From positions 372,001-436,000 of the forward strand of contig JAETXT010000016.1 in assembly GCA_019188255.1 (NCBI GenBank): a DNA stretch of 64,000 bases, read 5' to 3'. This DNA is from Verticillium longisporum (lineage: Eukaryota; Ascomycota; Sordariomycetes; Glomerellales; Plectosphaerellaceae). Below, piece after piece: positions 10,372 through 20,352 of this stretch. A program made the translations under genes and the position numbers. The notes under the pieces were generated by a model. The model saw nothing but the letters and a program-made list of their open reading frames with translations. It did no database searches and was not told the origin of the DNA. Numbering within the stretch: position 1 is the stretch's first letter; every line of letters begins with the position of its first letter.

Positions 10372-11310
10372 TTACTGTACAGTAGCCTCCCACTGCAACT
10401 CAGCGTCGATGGCATTCCTGCGCATATCGTCAGAGGGGTAGCCACACAGCTCAATGGCGTTATGCTCATTGATACTGTAAGTCAGTCCCCATTCCGAAAT
10501 TCCTGGCGCTGACTTAGCATAATTACCATCCAATTTCAAATACATCCACTTGAGTTTTGTGAACTGCCCCGTGTTGGAGTTATATGCCCAAGTGTGAAAT
10601 TTGGTGTTTTTGCCCTTGCCAGTTGATGGGAGCCATCGCTTAGGAGTACAGTACTCCTTGACGACTCTTTTCGTTGCGATAAATATCTCGGTCAGCTTCG
10701 TCGCCCGAACACACGATGTATGAGGCACCCTATTTCCCCATTTACCCCATCGTTCAGATTCCTGCTTGCATATCTCCCATTTCGGGCAATATATTCCGTC
10801 CATTCTTGGCACCTAGTAGACTTGGTTAGTATCTGATGACTTCTTGTGAAATACAGTTCTCCCTCTCACATTGTTATCTGTAATAGGGTGAACTGTGTAG
10901 CAGCAAGCGCAAGTGATCCGCCTGAACGTGCCTGAGCAAACCGAACCAGTTGAGGCAAACGTTCTAACGTCGGTGGGCGTGTGAAATCCCCATTTGGCGT
11001 TGCACGATGTGTCTTCATCCGTATCAGAATAAAAGCGCCCGGCCTTCGGGCAAGGTCCGTTAGGGTGTTCGTCGTCTTGACGCTTCTGTACTGCTGCTTC
11101 CGAGACTACGGCCCGTTCCGTATGCTCTGTTAGCTCTACTGAGAGCTCGTCCACAACTTTGAGCAGCTCTTCTTCGTTGAAGGTCTGATCTCGATAAACA
11201 TTTTCGACACTAGGAGGCGTATCAGACAGATCAGCCACCTCTAACTCCCCTAAGCAATAGGAGAACCAGGAGAAAAAGAGTGGTAATAGGATAAAATAAA
11301 AATGAGTCAT
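10372..11310 (-). CDS. Secreted cysteine-rich protein, effector candidate (two exons)
   Basis: Exon 1 is 11310-10870 and exon 2 is 10812-10372. The 57-nt intron (10869-10813) starts GTGAGA, has a perfect TACTAAC branch site and ends CTACTAG. It keeps the frame, which explains why a single in-frame TAG separates two open stretches. The product is about 293 aa. An N-terminal hydrophobic signal peptide (MTHFYFILLPLFFSWFSYCLG) and an acidic propeptide lead to a Kex2-like site VQKR before QDDEHPNG. The mature part has about ten cysteines, including a CACC motif, and is rich in K/W/Y. No known domain recognised. It sits alone in AT-rich DNA beside a solo LTR and a LINE, a setting typical of fast-evolving effectors. 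A secreted role in host or microbe interaction is inference. Confidence 0.65.
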
Positions 11311-11573
11311 AGTGAAGTCAGCAAATACTTAAGATATAGGGTAATGAATTCCTTGTATCGTCGATAATAAAGGATTTCCAAAACGAAGAAATAAATAGGC
11401 TATTTCTCTCTATTTATATTTCTTCGGTTAGTTTATTAATCTGGGTCTGTTACTATAATAATACAAAACATAACTTATTATTAGGTTTTCCAAAGATAGG
11501 TTACTTTACTAGTTAGTATTTTACTTTCTTAATCCGGACTTTCCTTAATAGGATGAAGTAACTTTGCGAAGAG
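11311..11573. other. AT-rich spacer upstream of the secreted-protein gene
   Basis: Strongly AT-rich (for example 11385-11500) with no coding signal. It probably contains the promoter of the minus-strand secreted-protein gene. Confidence 0.4.
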
Positions 11574-11578
11574 CTAAA

Positions 11579-12021
11579 TGTTACGACCTGGCAGCTTCCG
11601 AAGGGGGAACACTGTCAGAGGGTTGGGGTTATTATTAGCAGAAGCTTAGGTTGCGACTCTGAGACGATGTAGTGTCGTAAGGCGTTGCGTACTCGTTACA
11701 ATGAATACAAGGTAAGACTTAGATTAATCACTGTCGTGAGAAAGACTGTATCTACAAGTACCAGAATGTCCATCCTCTTATACCTATCCATCCTGTCCTT
11801 GTTGGTTAAGGGGGTAGGGCCATATTGGATGGCTCACTGTGTTCGTCGTGATCTTGTTATGTTGGATCACGCATCATCACGGTTTGGTCGGTGACAAGGT
11901 CACCTTAAGTATCGTGATCCGGTCACGGTCACGTGCGTGACCCCTTGGTCCGTGCAGGCGTCGGGTCGCATGCGGGGTGTCCTGCCTGGCGTTTTGGTGA
12001 CGCCTTAGTTAGGGCGTTACA
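11579..12021. mobile_element. Solo LTR (443 bp) with 5-bp target-site duplication
   Basis: The segment begins TGTTACGACC and ends GGGCGTTACA, so it has TG..CA ends. It is flanked on both sides by CTAAA (11574-11578 and 12022-12026), the 5-bp target duplication expected of Ty3/gypsy- or copia-type insertion. No primer-binding site, internal region or polyprotein is present, so it is most simply a solo LTR left by recombination. The first 70 bp recur at 12538-12606. Orientation cannot be set. Confidence 0.7.
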
Positions 12022-12402
12022 CTAAATGTGAGGATGCAACTGCGGAGCCAAGGAACAGGGGGCCTCAGAAGGTTGGCTTAGGGGCGAAACCATGGGAGCG
12101 CATACATAAGGGCAGCGAGGGCCAGAATTCAGATGTATTCTAAAACCCTACCTCAGTATTGACTGCGGATATCGCCTGCGGAAGAACTCTTCAATCTGTT
12201 TATAAAACTCCTGTGACACGGTATCACTTTAATATTAACAATATTTTATGACTAAGTTAATAGTATGTATTTATTTGTCTTTACTACGTACAGATATAAT
12301 TTAGAAAGATAATAAGAAGTAGGAAATTTATGAGAACTAATTTATTCTTAATATTCATACTAATACTTATGAGAACAATTATATCGATATCTACATTAAA
12401 GA

Positions 12403-12463
12403 GCCTGCGCTACTTTATCAAGGTTTAAGTCATCATCAAACCTTGATAAATACTAACGCAGGC
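12403..12463. repeat. Nested inverted repeat (hairpin 1)
   Basis: Inner perfect 13-bp arms TTTATCAAGGTTT (12414-12426) and AAACCTTGATAAA (12438-12450) flank an 11-nt loop. They are nested within outer 7-bp arms GCCTGCG (12403-12409) and CGCAGGC (12457-12463). Confidence 0.85.
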
Positions 12464-12464
12464 G

Positions 12465-12492
12465 CATATTACTAGACTGTTCTAGTAATATG
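12465..12492. repeat. Perfect inverted repeat (hairpin 2)
   Basis: Perfect 11-bp arms CATATTACTAG (12465-12475) and CTAGTAATATG (12482-12492) around a 6-nt loop, starting two bases after hairpin 1. Confidence 0.85.
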
Positions 12493-12537
12493 TTCGATCG
12501 TAAAGAGGTACGCGTTGGATAGGTCGTAAAGACTAGA

Positions 12538-12606
12538 TGTTACGACCTGGCAGCTTCCGAAGAGGGTACACTGTCAGAGGTGATTAGGGTTGCTATTAGC
12601 AGAAGC
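12538..12606. mobile_element. Partial LTR (5' 70 bp only)
   Basis: Begins TGTTACGACCTGGCAGCTTC like the solo LTR at 11579 and stays closely similar up to the TATTAGCAGAAGC block, then diverges. No matching 3' end found. It is either a truncated LTR or a second family sharing its 5' end. Confidence 0.6.
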
Positions 12607-12925
12607 CATATTGTTCGCGGATATGTATGTTTGTTCTGTCGACCGTACCTCTCAGGACCTATGAAAAGGGTGTTAGGATCGCCATGGACGAGCTGGCGTT
12701 TCAAGGAAATCTATGAAATGTTACTACTCGATGGATGCCGTTGATTCATCGGCGTGTTCTAGATGAGAAGTGATGTGGCTATTGTAGAAACGGCATAGTT
12801 TCCTCCCGAACTCCCTAAATCCCTGGCCAGGAATACGTGCTGTTCGTACGCGCAACAGATGAGCGAAGAAGGGCAACTGCGACCCTAGCTACTTCCGTCT
12901 TAAGTCGTCTCATGATTACAAGACA

Positions 12926-13288
12926 GTGTCCAGAAAAAGAATGCACGGGCTTCTAGGACCAGCACCGGAGGCTTTACAGATAAACGACAGGGCTAGAGCA
13001 GCCAATTATTACGCGCCCAATCCTTTCTCTGGCTGTCAAGGTTTGACACAAGATCAAACTTTGAGAGTGCAGTGCGGGTTCTCAGAGGACATGGAAGGCG
13101 GCATGTGGATGCCAAAAGGCATTGAGTTCAGCTCTTGTCCTTGTGGTTTCGAACCATTTACATCCTCAGATGCCGGCAGACCATCTGGATGCAAACTAGT
13201 GACCAAGCAGCCAGATTGTTCTAATTGGCTATGGAGTGGAGTGCGGGAGGACTCAGTACACCTTTGCGACTTGCCCCGCTCTATATGA
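12926..13288 (+). CDS. Small cysteine-containing hypothetical protein
   Basis: A 120-codon frame with seven cysteines, including CPC, and a plausible composition. No signal peptide at the start, so it may be the 3' exon of a secreted protein whose first exon I cannot identify, or chance. The 320 bp before it hold no gene that I can support. Confidence 0.25.
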   Translation: MSRKRMHGLLGPAPEALQINDRARAANYYAPNPFSGCQGLTQDQTLRVQCGFSEDMEGGMWMPKGIEFSSCPCGFEPFTSSDAGRPSGCKLVTKQPDCSNWLWSGVREDSVHLCDLPRSI

Positions 13289-14624
13289 CTGCTTGCTCAT
13301 AAAGTAATTGCATCGCTACCATGCCGAAGTTTCTAAAAGATGATGTGAGAATCACATCCGTCTCGTTCTGTGGAAATGTTGCGTTATTGTGTTGATTTAA
13401 AGTGCCACGGCATTATAATCATACGATGCTTTCTATGGTATGGGCAGGGACACCCCGCGATCAGACCATTCCAAGCCCAATGCGGCGTACCAAGCTGCCT
13501 AGAAATCACAAGATGAGTGGGGATCGTCTCCTAGACGCAGCGTGCATTCACAGACTGACCCACATGTTCATCCTACAATTTTACATTTATAATCCATCTC
13601 GCTCTCGCTTCCGTATTCTATAGTCGTACTATAGTGGGCCCCAGGGTTAAATCGATTATAGAAAAATTACTAAGGAGTCATAAGTGTACACGCGCTAGCA
13701 CTGATGGACACCGCCGCCTACAACATCAGTCTGGAAAGCACGCGCTGTCCAATTCGTCATGGGCCGACGCTCCTTGTGCAGTCTGGGAAGACGACGACAA
13801 TCGCCCGCCGGCTCCGGTGTCCGTTGTCTTTCGTGGCCTGCAAGACAACCTTCGTGATTTTCTCTAGTCTTTGTCGTTCAAGGCATTGTCGGAGCATCCC
13901 GAAAGTCGTCCTCTGCTCGACGACTACTCCACCGACAATCCTCCTTATGACGGTCGTCTCTATCAAGTCTCCTGACCAGCCTTCTGACGAGCCGCCCGTC
14001 AAGCGCTCCGATAAGCAGTCCGTTAAGCCTCACGAGACACCATTCCCCGTGGGCCGGATCACGCTCGACGAGATGTCGCCGGTGCCTATGACCCAAAACC
14101 CCCGTCCCTATGCGACTCCACTGGGTGGGCTACGTCGGGTGTACAATTCTAGATGCCTCATAAACGGGCACTGCAGCCTCTGGTGCTCTACCGACAGCAT
14201 CACTAAGGGACGTGCGAGCGTCCTCGGTTGACCGAGAATTGCCCTAGACTGTTCGCCTAGATTGCGTTACCTCACGAAGAAGGACGGCAAGACAGATGAT
14301 TCTGGCTTGCCATGTCTGCTATCTTCCAAGAGACTGCTAGTATATTCCCCAGCGATGATGGCCTTGTTGAGAACAGCAGACCGGCGAAGGGGACAGACCT
14401 CGATGTCACCGATCGACGATGCCACGGGCCACCGATGCCACGGACCACCGATGCCGCGAGCCGGAACAAAGCCAGGCAAGAACATCTACATTAAACTGCT
14501 GACTACTCGCCGCCCACGACGAAGCCTAGTATGGTGGAACAACAACCTGCGCTCTCCTCCGAGAGATTGTAACCTGGCTTATGGACATTCAACGCCCGCT
14601 TTACACTGTCGGGGTGTCAGAACA
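13289..14624. other. Region with possible coding fragments
   Basis: Several stretches look protein-like in alternating frames: 13760-13960 on +, with a possible intron ending TTTTCTCTAG at 13866, and 13950-14130 on +, rich in S/P/K. No complete gene can be assembled. A 15-bp unit close to CCACCGATGCCACGG repeats about three times at 14410-14460. Confidence 0.25.
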
Positions 14625-15426
14625 TCAACGGACTGCAGGCGCTCGGGCTGTTAGGCCTTCAGTAACAGGCGTCAGTCTTGGCGTCTGCGGACTGTGTGGG
14701 ATGTGTCCGAGCAACTCGTCCTCGCTCCAACGCCTGTGGGTGCCTTCATCAATCCATTCGACAAAGCTTGCACTCTGAGGCGAGTGACTCGGACTCGTCT
14801 TCCACCACGTCAGCTTGGGTGTGCCGTAGGATTCTTGGCTGACCGGGGAAGACTCAGGGGTGGTGCAAGGATTCAAAATTTGTCGTATGTTGGACTTTTT
14901 CTTCCCGTTGCGAGCGGCTCTCCCAGCAAGTTGGGTCGTTCCCTGGCGCGCTTTCCGCTGCTTTTTTCTTCGCGTCGTTGCCCGGGGCGTCAGTGTGAGG
15001 ACGGCGGGGTCGATGGTGGGCGCGTCGGTGCATATCGCCGGGACCAAGCCTTGTTCGCTTGTTGGTGCTCTCCTTTGCATCGTCGTTTCCTAGCGCGGGA
15101 TGGTCAGACGTGGTGCAGGTCGTCTCCAGGACGGAAACATACTTCGTTTGCTGGAATCATACTTCGTTTGCTGGAATGGGAGGTCCTGCTTGGAGCGGGA
15201 TGTTGATACCGTGACCCGGCGATAGGTCTCTGTCCTGCATCTGGCACTGAACCACACATCGCGTCTGGTCTTCGAGCTCAATGTCGCGGAGCCGATCGTG
15301 ACTCTCGAACATGTGGCCCAGTATTTGGTGGAGATACCTGAACTCGGGGCAAGTGACCAGCAGAACATAGTCGGCTTGGAGCCGTGCTCGCAAGGCGTCT
15401 TCTTCAAACGGTTCTCTCGCCATCAT
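14625..15426 (-). CDS. Hypothetical protein, two exons, with duplicated 5' splice site
   Basis: Exon 1 is 15426-15163, the 73-nt intron is 15162-15090 (GTATGA start, TCTGACC branch, GCGCTAG end) and exon 2 is 15089-14625, giving 242 aa in one frame. The N-terminal half is acidic and amphipathic. The C-terminal half has a basic nuclear-localisation-like cluster (RRKKQRKARQ) and a Trp-containing segment. A perfect 20-bp tandem duplication (15138-15157 and 15158-15177) copies the exon end together with the donor site. Only the upstream donor keeps the reading frame, because the second would add an in-frame stop. Function unknown. It is divergent from the fatty acyl-CoA reductase gene with 320 bp between them. 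Confidence 0.5.
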
Positions 15427-15746
15427 GCGTAGTGGTGCCGATGAGGAAGACAGGATGATCGGACGAAGGGCGGCGCGGTAGTATTGAAACTGCAGCCATA
15501 ATAGCCCTTGACCACGGCCCGATGCTGACGTTGTGGATGACCGATGACAGAGTCAGCCCGGGGCCGGGCAAGCACGGCAGGTCAGCGGTGCCATGACCGA
15601 TATCGCATGATCGGATGTCATGGGCCGTGTCGCATGATCAGGCGTCCGGGCTGCACGAGGACCATGACCCCGTGCTATCTCAAAAACGGCGAGCCACGAC
15701 CACGAACCAGAAGGCTAGCCTGTCGCGCTGTGCAACCCAATCGCCC

Positions 15747-17108
15747 ATGTCGTCCACAAACAACAACGTGGTGCTCGTGACCGGTGCGTCTGGCTTCTTG
15801 GGTAAGGTTGTCGTCGAAGAGCTCCGTCAGAAGCAACGCCTTTCCGTCCAGTCCGTTATTCTGCTCATCAGGCCCAAGAATCGCAAGACAGCCCAGGAGC
15901 GATTCACCAGTACGATCGCTCCGTCGCCCTGCTTTCGCCATCTTTCCAAGGGCTGGACAGACGATGTTGAGGTTTTGGAGAGCGATCTCTCGACACCGCG
16001 GTGTGGCCTGTCGGACGACGACTACCAACGCATCGCCACGACCATCACCCACATCATCCATGTCGCGGGACATGTCAAGTTCGACAGCGAGCTCTCGGAT
16101 GCTCTTGCTTGTAACGTCGACGGCGTCTTGCATCTGCTCGAGCTGGCGCGTCGCTGCCCCAAGTTGCGTCAAGTCGTCGTCACGAGCACAGCATACGTCT
16201 CGCCGCCTGTTTCGGCTCCCGTGGTCGCCGAGCTTGTACCGCTGCCACAACCGGCCCAGGCGTTGTACAGAGCACTGAAGGAAGGAAAGCTGGCCAAGGA
16301 CGAGGCACTTCGCCTGACCGGTCACCCAAACGTGTATGCCTTGTCCAAGTCTCTGGCTGAGCACCTGGTGTTCGAACACCGCCGGGGTCTGCCGGTGACC
16401 ATCGTCCGCCCGAGCATCATCAGTGCTGCGTTGCAACACCCAGAACCCGGCTGGATTGATAGCAAAGTTGCGTTTGCGGCACTTGTCCTCTGCTTCGAGA
16501 AGGGGATTCTCAAGGTGATCGATGGCGATGGCGATGCCAAGCTGGATATCATGCCTGTCGATGAAGTCGCGCGCTGCCTGATCAGAGAGGCATTCCAAGA
16601 CGGCCCGAGCGACTCGACCGGCGAGGCCAATCGGCGGACCGACAAGACAGGCAAGCCAGACCAGCCAGACCAGCCAGACCAGTCGAATTGCCCACCTCCA
16701 GCAGTCCACAGCCAAGCTCGCATCACCTTCTCGACCGCGACAGTGCGCCACTCGCTTAGCATCAACGAGATATGTCTGGTATTGCAGCGGTTCTTCTCCA
16801 GCAAGTATCCTATCCAACCCCGCCGCATCCGCTTCGTCGGTCACGGTTGCCTTTTTAAAGCGTACGACGCACTCTATCACAGTATCCCGCTGAGTCTTCA
16901 CTCCGCCATGTGGCGCGTGCTCGGAAGGCCAGACGTTGGCAAGAGGAGCTCAAAAGCGTTGCACATCGTCAAGGCTATGAACGCTGCCTTTCGCTACTAC
17001 ACGCGTCAAACGTATGACTTTCAAGCTGGAGAGCCCAGCACGCATCTGGATCCGGAAAAATATCTAGAGATCGTACGTGAGGGGGTTTGCGAGCATCTGT
17101 TGTCCTAA
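15747..17108 (+). CDS. Fatty acyl-CoA reductase (male-sterility/NAD-binding_4 family)
   Basis: Single exon, 453 aa from the ATG at 15747. An upstream in-frame ATG at 15615 would add 44 residues with no family resemblance. The N terminus is a Rossmann fold with TGASGFLG (about residues 13-20) and IRPK; the short-chain dehydrogenase Y-x3-K catalytic pair is Y197/K201 in NVYALSKSLAEHL; IVRPS and the family C-terminal region follow. Family members reduce fatty acyl-CoA (or -ACP) to alcohols with NADPH, for waxes, ether lipids or secondary metabolites. A low-complexity Asp-Gln-Pro insertion (DQPDQPDQ) interrupts the region after the Rossmann domain. A bZIP-like gene and an MFS transporter lie downstream, so a small metabolic cluster is possible. 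Confidence 0.85.
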   Translation: MSSTNNNVVLVTGASGFLGKVVVEELRQKQRLSVQSVILLIRPKNRKTAQERFTSTIAPSPCFRHLSKGWTDDVEVLESDLSTPRCGLSDDDYQRIATTITHIIHVAGHVKFDSELSDALACNVDGVLHLLELARRCPKLRQVVVTSTAYVSPPVSAPVVAELVPLPQPAQALYRALKEGKLAKDEALRLTGHPNVYALSKSLAEHLVFEHRRGLPVTIVRPSIISAALQHPEPGWIDSKVAFAALVLCFEKGILKVIDGDGDAKLDIMPVDEVARCLIREAFQDGPSDSTGEANRRTDKTGKPDQPDQPDQSNCPPPAVHSQARITFSTATVRHSLSINEICLVLQRFFSSKYPIQPRRIRFVGHGCLFKAYDALYHSIPLSLHSAMWRVLGRPDVGKRSSKALHIVKAMNAAFRYYTRQTYDFQAGEPSTHLDPEKYLEIVREGVCEHLLS

Positions 17109-18113
17109 GCAACGACGAATGGTCCCAAGACAGCGGTAGACAGCGGTGGGCAGAAGTGGACAGCGGTGGACAGAGCGCAGAGCAGTAGAGAGCAGGGGAC
17201 AGTGTACTCCAGTAGAGAGCAGAGTAGACAGCAGCAGACAGAAGTACCCGAAACCGGGCTTGACATATACTGCTACTGAGTCCATCGTTGAGAGTCCAGT
17301 GCTGCCACTGCTGAACATTCTTTCCCTTGGCTTCAGGGCCTTGCCGCGCTGGTAAACAGGAATGGCCAGATCACTGTCGCAGGCAACGTCGCAAAATTGG
17401 TTGGATTCCCGATGCTGCCAGATGCGGGGTCGTCCATTCATCGTGCAGAACCAGGGGAAACGGGACAATGACGCGAAACAGGCTTCAAGCGAACCGCATC
17501 TCGACATGCTCAGCTCGTTCTCTAGCGCCAACATACTGGCGCTACCCCTCCAATATCTCTGCTCTAGGATTAGTGGACGTAGTACCTACTTCCGCCGTTT
17601 CCCCTTGTACGGCTCAACCACGACGGCAGCTGTCGGTCCTGCACCGCGTCGTGTATCGTGAGCCATGCGTGGCCCCGAGCTTCTTTTGACGACAAGGCAG
17701 CAGCCTAGGGGACACTTGAAAGAGCAAGCTTGTGGCAGTTCACGCGCAAACTCTCGGCTATCATCACAATCGCAGGAGCGGCCATGGAGTGTTTCCATTT
17801 CCCCCCCTGGCCGACAGCACCCTCTCGATTCATGCGCGTTGGGCAACATGTTGCTAAACTCCCACGTTACTTAAGCGTGAACCATTCAACCGGTATCAAA
17901 TCAGATCACAATCATGACACGGTCGAACCAACAAGCGTCTGCACAACCATGCTCGCTTCGTCCTCGGGTGTGCTTGATGGCGTCTGGCGCCCTCGCTCGG
18001 AAGTCGAGGTCGAAACGAACGGAACTCATAAATCAGAGACCATCTGCCAGCTCCCACATGCAAGCACGCACTGCATCAATCCCCTACATCAATCCCCTGT
18101 TCATGCTGCCGCC
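17109..18113. other. Intergenic with degenerate minisatellite
   Basis: 17130-17245 is built of imperfect GACAGCGGT / GTAGAGAGCAG units (A/G-rich on +). The rest has short open frames without recognisable content. Confidence 0.4.
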
Positions 18114-18981
18114 ATGCGCCGTCACACGAGGCAAACTCTAGTGTCTCCCGATGAGGATAGAGAGGCACGCAAGAAAAGACTGAACACCGAAGCGCAGAGA
18201 CGATGTCGTGCCAGGCAGCGGCAGAAGGAGGCGCACCACGAACGCTGTGCAAGCGAGGTGTCGTCTCCCCAAGCGTGGTCCACCTTCGACTTGACGCAGT
18301 CCGCGATCGACACAGCGGCTTCGTCCCGCCGCCTTTGCAGTGTCGGCACTCTGCGGAACGATCCAGTCAAGACACCCTGTCTCCCGTTCGCATGCCGTTC
18401 ACTGCGAACATGGGCGAGACAGAGGCACTACTCCCCTCGGCACTCCATCCTGCCTTTCGACGTCCTGGCGACTGGTCTTGTGGTGCGTATCCATGATAGC
18501 ACGATGGCAGGCAAAGGTCCCGAGACTCAACGACTGACATTTGACGCAGACGCTCTATATGGCAGTTCGCCGTTGCGGAGTCCGCAAGCCTGGGTCTTCC
18601 CGGAGCCTCGAGTAGAGGACAAGGTGCAGAGTCCGGCTTCATGCACGCTGGCTCCTGGATCGGCATATCGCCCAGCCGAGGCGGCCGATGGGGCTGATTA
18701 TGCGACTGCCGCAGTGTCGAGCATGCAAGATGGTCTGCTTCCTGCAGAATGCACGGGTCGCGCTTACGGTTTCGCAGACGATGCAGGTAGTGCATACGAT
18801 GCATACAACAGACGCGACACACACGGTGCAGGCGAGGCTTGCCGGGTTGGAGTTGGTGGTCGGGCGGCTGACAGACACTGCACTGGAGGTCAATCCAGCG
18901 TTGTGCGACTGTGAAGTAAGTGGGGTGTTCAATTGCCAGCGCGTAGCGACTGACCCATCTTCTCTGCAGCCAGGATCTTAG
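18114..18981 (+). CDS. bZIP-like regulator, five exons
   Basis: Exons 18114-18257, 18341-18482, 18550-18623, 18715-18915 and 18970-18981 join into a 190-aa frame. All four introns (83, 67, 91 and 54 nt) end in GCAG, and the last has a GTAAGT donor. Residues 15-35 carry a basic region (RLNTEAQRRCRARQRQ) that fits the bZIP basic signature, N-x2-AQ-x4-R. No clear leucine zipper follows directly; a hydrophobic heptad-like stretch occurs near residues 125-165. The product may bind DNA as a dimer, but the missing zipper makes this uncertain. Exon phases agree at every junction, which supports the model. It lies between the fatty acyl-CoA reductase and the MFS gene. Confidence 0.5.
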
Positions 18982-20352
18982 CCAGCTCGGTCGGGGGTTA
19001 AACAGAGGTCCCCAGGTGTGATTACTGGTATGGCTTCGGCATGGTTCCTTGGTAGGAGGCGAGGGACTGACGCGCAGTTGGACTGTCGCAACTGCCAAGT
19101 TCATGACCTGTACTGTATAATTCAGCTCGTGATAAAAGCCCAATGCTTATCTGGTGGGACGTGGATCTGTGGGTCTATTCTGGCAGCCTTTAACCGTTTC
19201 GTGAAGGTCGTCCGTCCGTCCATCCATCGAATATGCGCCAATGGCGAAGCTGCCGACTGTTGCTGATGCATTGACCAACCACCTCTGTCAAAGTATATCC
19301 ATCTCGCGTTTGTTGCGCACGGTTGCCTTCAGGCGCCGACGCCACATTGGCCGTGACGACATGGGCGGCCATGACGGAGGCAAAGAATCCTTCAGGAGGG
19401 CACTCCAGAACCGCGGACACGAGCGACGAGCCCCTGCCGAGGGCCTTGCGGCACCTGGAGACGGTTCAGATGGCTTGGTTCTTGGTGGCTCCGTCAAGCA
19501 GCACGCCCTGCGCCACTTTGCTTCATCTAGTATGTCTTGGCATTCTTGTCTCGGCATTCTTCGTAGGTGTCCGAAGGCCCTCATTGAACCGACCGACGCC
19601 ATCCACCACTGTCATGAGCAGGGGCACCCGTGCCTCCGTACATGCAGACAAGTACATGCAGACAATCGCAGCCAGGCGATGCGTCGGACGGTATGGGCTT
19701 AGAAATGAATGTGTCGCCTCCAAGAGAGGAGCAGTGCAGCATCACTACATGGCCTTCCTTGGTGGATCCGTGGGACGTTTTTGTGTACCGCGGAGGCTTG
19801 ACAGCGTTGCGAAGCATTCATTCCGTGTTCGTGCTTGATCGGGGTAGCGTCAAGAGCTCCTGCCTGCCGATTTGAAGCGCCTCCACCATGCATGACCAGT
19901 CACACCCGATCGTGGATCGCTCGAAGTGATGATCGCCAGTCATCATCGATGACCGAGTGTTGCATCAAGGGAACTGACCCAAATGAGGCAAGGAACGCGA
20001 ATGCTGTTGGCGCTACACTATGGTGTGCCCAAACCAAAACGACGATATGAGGGTCCTGGTCATCCATCCAGTCTAGTACCAGCCGCAGAGGGACAACGGC
20101 GGCCTGTCCCTCAGTGGAGCTGTCCTTCTGCTGTGGCTGCCGCCTGGCACCACGGGGCAGGACAGAGCCACGGCCGCGAGCGATCTTTCGTGGGGCAGCA
20201 AGGGCCGGCCAGTTCTGCTCGACGGTCCATCAAGAGCATAGAGAAGGCGATCATGCCGTGCCGTACAGTACTGTGCAGTACAATTGCAGAAATCTGTTAC
20301 TACGGAGGACGTCTCAATCCTGCCTAAGCTCCCCACCTCGCTACTGTATGTC
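18982..20352. other. Intergenic, nothing recognised
   Basis: Many short shadow frames but no domain, splice pattern or RNA gene. A TACAGTACTG palindrome-type motif occurs at 20263-20281. Confidence 0.35.

Larger units (their letters stand above)
12022..12537. other. AT-rich intergenic stretch with two hairpins
   Basis: No gene. The AT-rich core (12190-12400) is followed by the two inverted repeats annotated separately. Confidence 0.4.

Noticed and set aside
15675..16901. 408-codon minus-strand frame opposite the fatty acyl-CoA reductase
   Set aside because: Antisense shadow of a clearly coding gene; no domain.
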